Part shown: positions 63,171 to 64,000 of the stretch, in pieces
Numbering within the stretch: the first letter of the stretch is position 1
Layout of the letters: each line of letters starts with the position of its first letter
NCBI GenBank assembly: GCA_964492065.1
Contig: CAZBHH010000010.1
Span: forward strand, 29,907-93,906
Direction: 5' to 3'
DNA: 64,000 nucleotides
Source of the DNA: JADKAC01 sp964492065
Lineage (GTDB): Bacteria; Bacteroidota; Bacteroidia; Chitinophagales; BACL12
Notes under the pieces: generated by a model
The model's database searches: none
The model's input: the letters and a program-made list of their open reading frames with translations, nothing else
Told to the model about the DNA's origin: nothing
Made by a program: the position numbers and the translations under genes

Positions 63171-63421
63171 ACAATGTACGAAAATCTCCGCCTTTATTCA
63201 GTATTGAATGATTCCATATCTATTGGCAACCGGCAAACATAACGGCGAGTGGTTGAGACACAGTCATACCAGCATCAACACGGAAGACGCTTAAACCATA
63301 TTTTCAATAGAATGCCTTAGGCATATCAGATCAGACAAAAGAGGGAGGAGATAAGCGCAACATGCAAAACGGTAAGCGGATTACGATGGCAAACAGAATC
63401 AAGACTAGAGGAACAAGGCAT
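63171..63421. other. Spacer between the giant PKD gene and the rRNA operon
   Basis: About 250 bp without a coding frame or tRNA. It holds a 13-bp palindrome (ATGCCTTAGGCAT, 63312-63324) with no T tract. Nothing else is recognised. Confidence 0.5.
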
Positions 63422-63452
63422 AAAAAAACCCCGGCAATACTACCGGGGTTTT
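63422..63452 (-). terminator. Terminator of the rRNA operon (possibly bidirectional)
   Basis: Arms AACCCCGG and CCGGGGTT around an 8-base loop, with seven T on the minus strand directly after 5S. The plus side has four T and may also stop readthrough from the PKD gene. Confidence 0.88.
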
Positions 63453-63456
63453 AAAC

Positions 63457-63564
<108 letters not shown>

Positions 63565-63635
63565 ACTCTTTATCACAATACAGTGATATAATACGATTGA
63601 CAATAAAGTTTGGGGTGTAATTATTAAAAAAAATG

Positions 63636-64000
<365 letters not shown>

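Noticed and set aside
63312..63324. Palindrome ATGCCTTAGGCAT before the rRNA operon
   Set aside because: Short, without a T tract on either side, and a much stronger terminator lies 100 bp further on. It could be chance.
63565..63635. Possible tRNA in the 23S-5S spacer
   Set aside because: The 70-bp spacer is AT-rich and has no cloverleaf or T-loop sequence.

Overview
The window is a 64 kb piece of a Bacteroidota chromosome. The lineage is probably near Saprospirales/Chitinophagales, but the order cannot be fixed from sequence alone. The evidence is type IX secretion (T9SS) components and cargo (PorP/SprF, PorV/PorQ-like, C-terminal CHU_C-type sorting domains), a CarboxypepD_reg-like TonB-dependent receptor, TAnnTTTG promoter boxes before many operons, no obvious Shine-Dalgarno sequences, and the 23S/5S rRNA sequence. 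The sequence looks like a metagenome or draft assembly, because it contains one 100-N scaffold gap (60945-61044).

Layout. 1-9942 (minus): a cell-surface polysaccharide operon running off the left edge. It encodes a Wza-like SLBB export protein, a Wzz-like co-polymerase, an MBOAT O-acyltransferase with an SGNH-like partner, a flippase, two tandem sulfotransferases and the start of a polymerase/ligase-like membrane protein. This suggests an acetylated and sulfated exopolysaccharide. 10156-16756: housekeeping and small genes (metG, LD-carboxypeptidase, rhodanese, DUF3108, an LPG-synthase-like membrane protein, ruvC, HIT, greA). 16834-25511 (minus): a three-gene envelope operon of TonB-dependent receptor, 1282-residue secreted protein and PorV/PorQ-like protein, closed by a strong terminator. 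25639-36758: central functions (2-hydroxyacid dehydrogenase, rsmA, pdxA, then DUF177-rpmF-fabH-efp-accB-accC, purC, a DUF3352-like/beta-propeller protein, DUF423).

36808-44741 (minus): a four-gene T9SS operon with two choice-of-anchor-L surface proteins, a PorP/SprF protein, and an OmpA/PD40 protein that ends in what looks like a dead retropepsin domain. 44871-55091: lgt, mtaB, a cyclase-family hydrolase, a second glycan cluster (flippase, GT2, methyltransferase), ssb, a zinc-ribbon protein, a transglutaminase-like protein and comM/yifB. 55436-63170 (plus): one giant secreted protein of about 29 PKD/Ig-like modules with a T9SS type B C-terminus, broken only by the assembly gap. 63457-64000 (minus): 5S rRNA and the 3' end of 23S rRNA.

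The window is dominated by envelope building: polysaccharide export, T9SS cargo and its dedicated outer-membrane partners, and lipoprotein maturation. No CRISPR array, transposase, prophage or recognised defence system was seen. The best candidates for something new are the OmpA-retropepsin-like fusion inside the T9SS operon, the sulfated polysaccharide locus, and the receptor-cargo-PorV operon.
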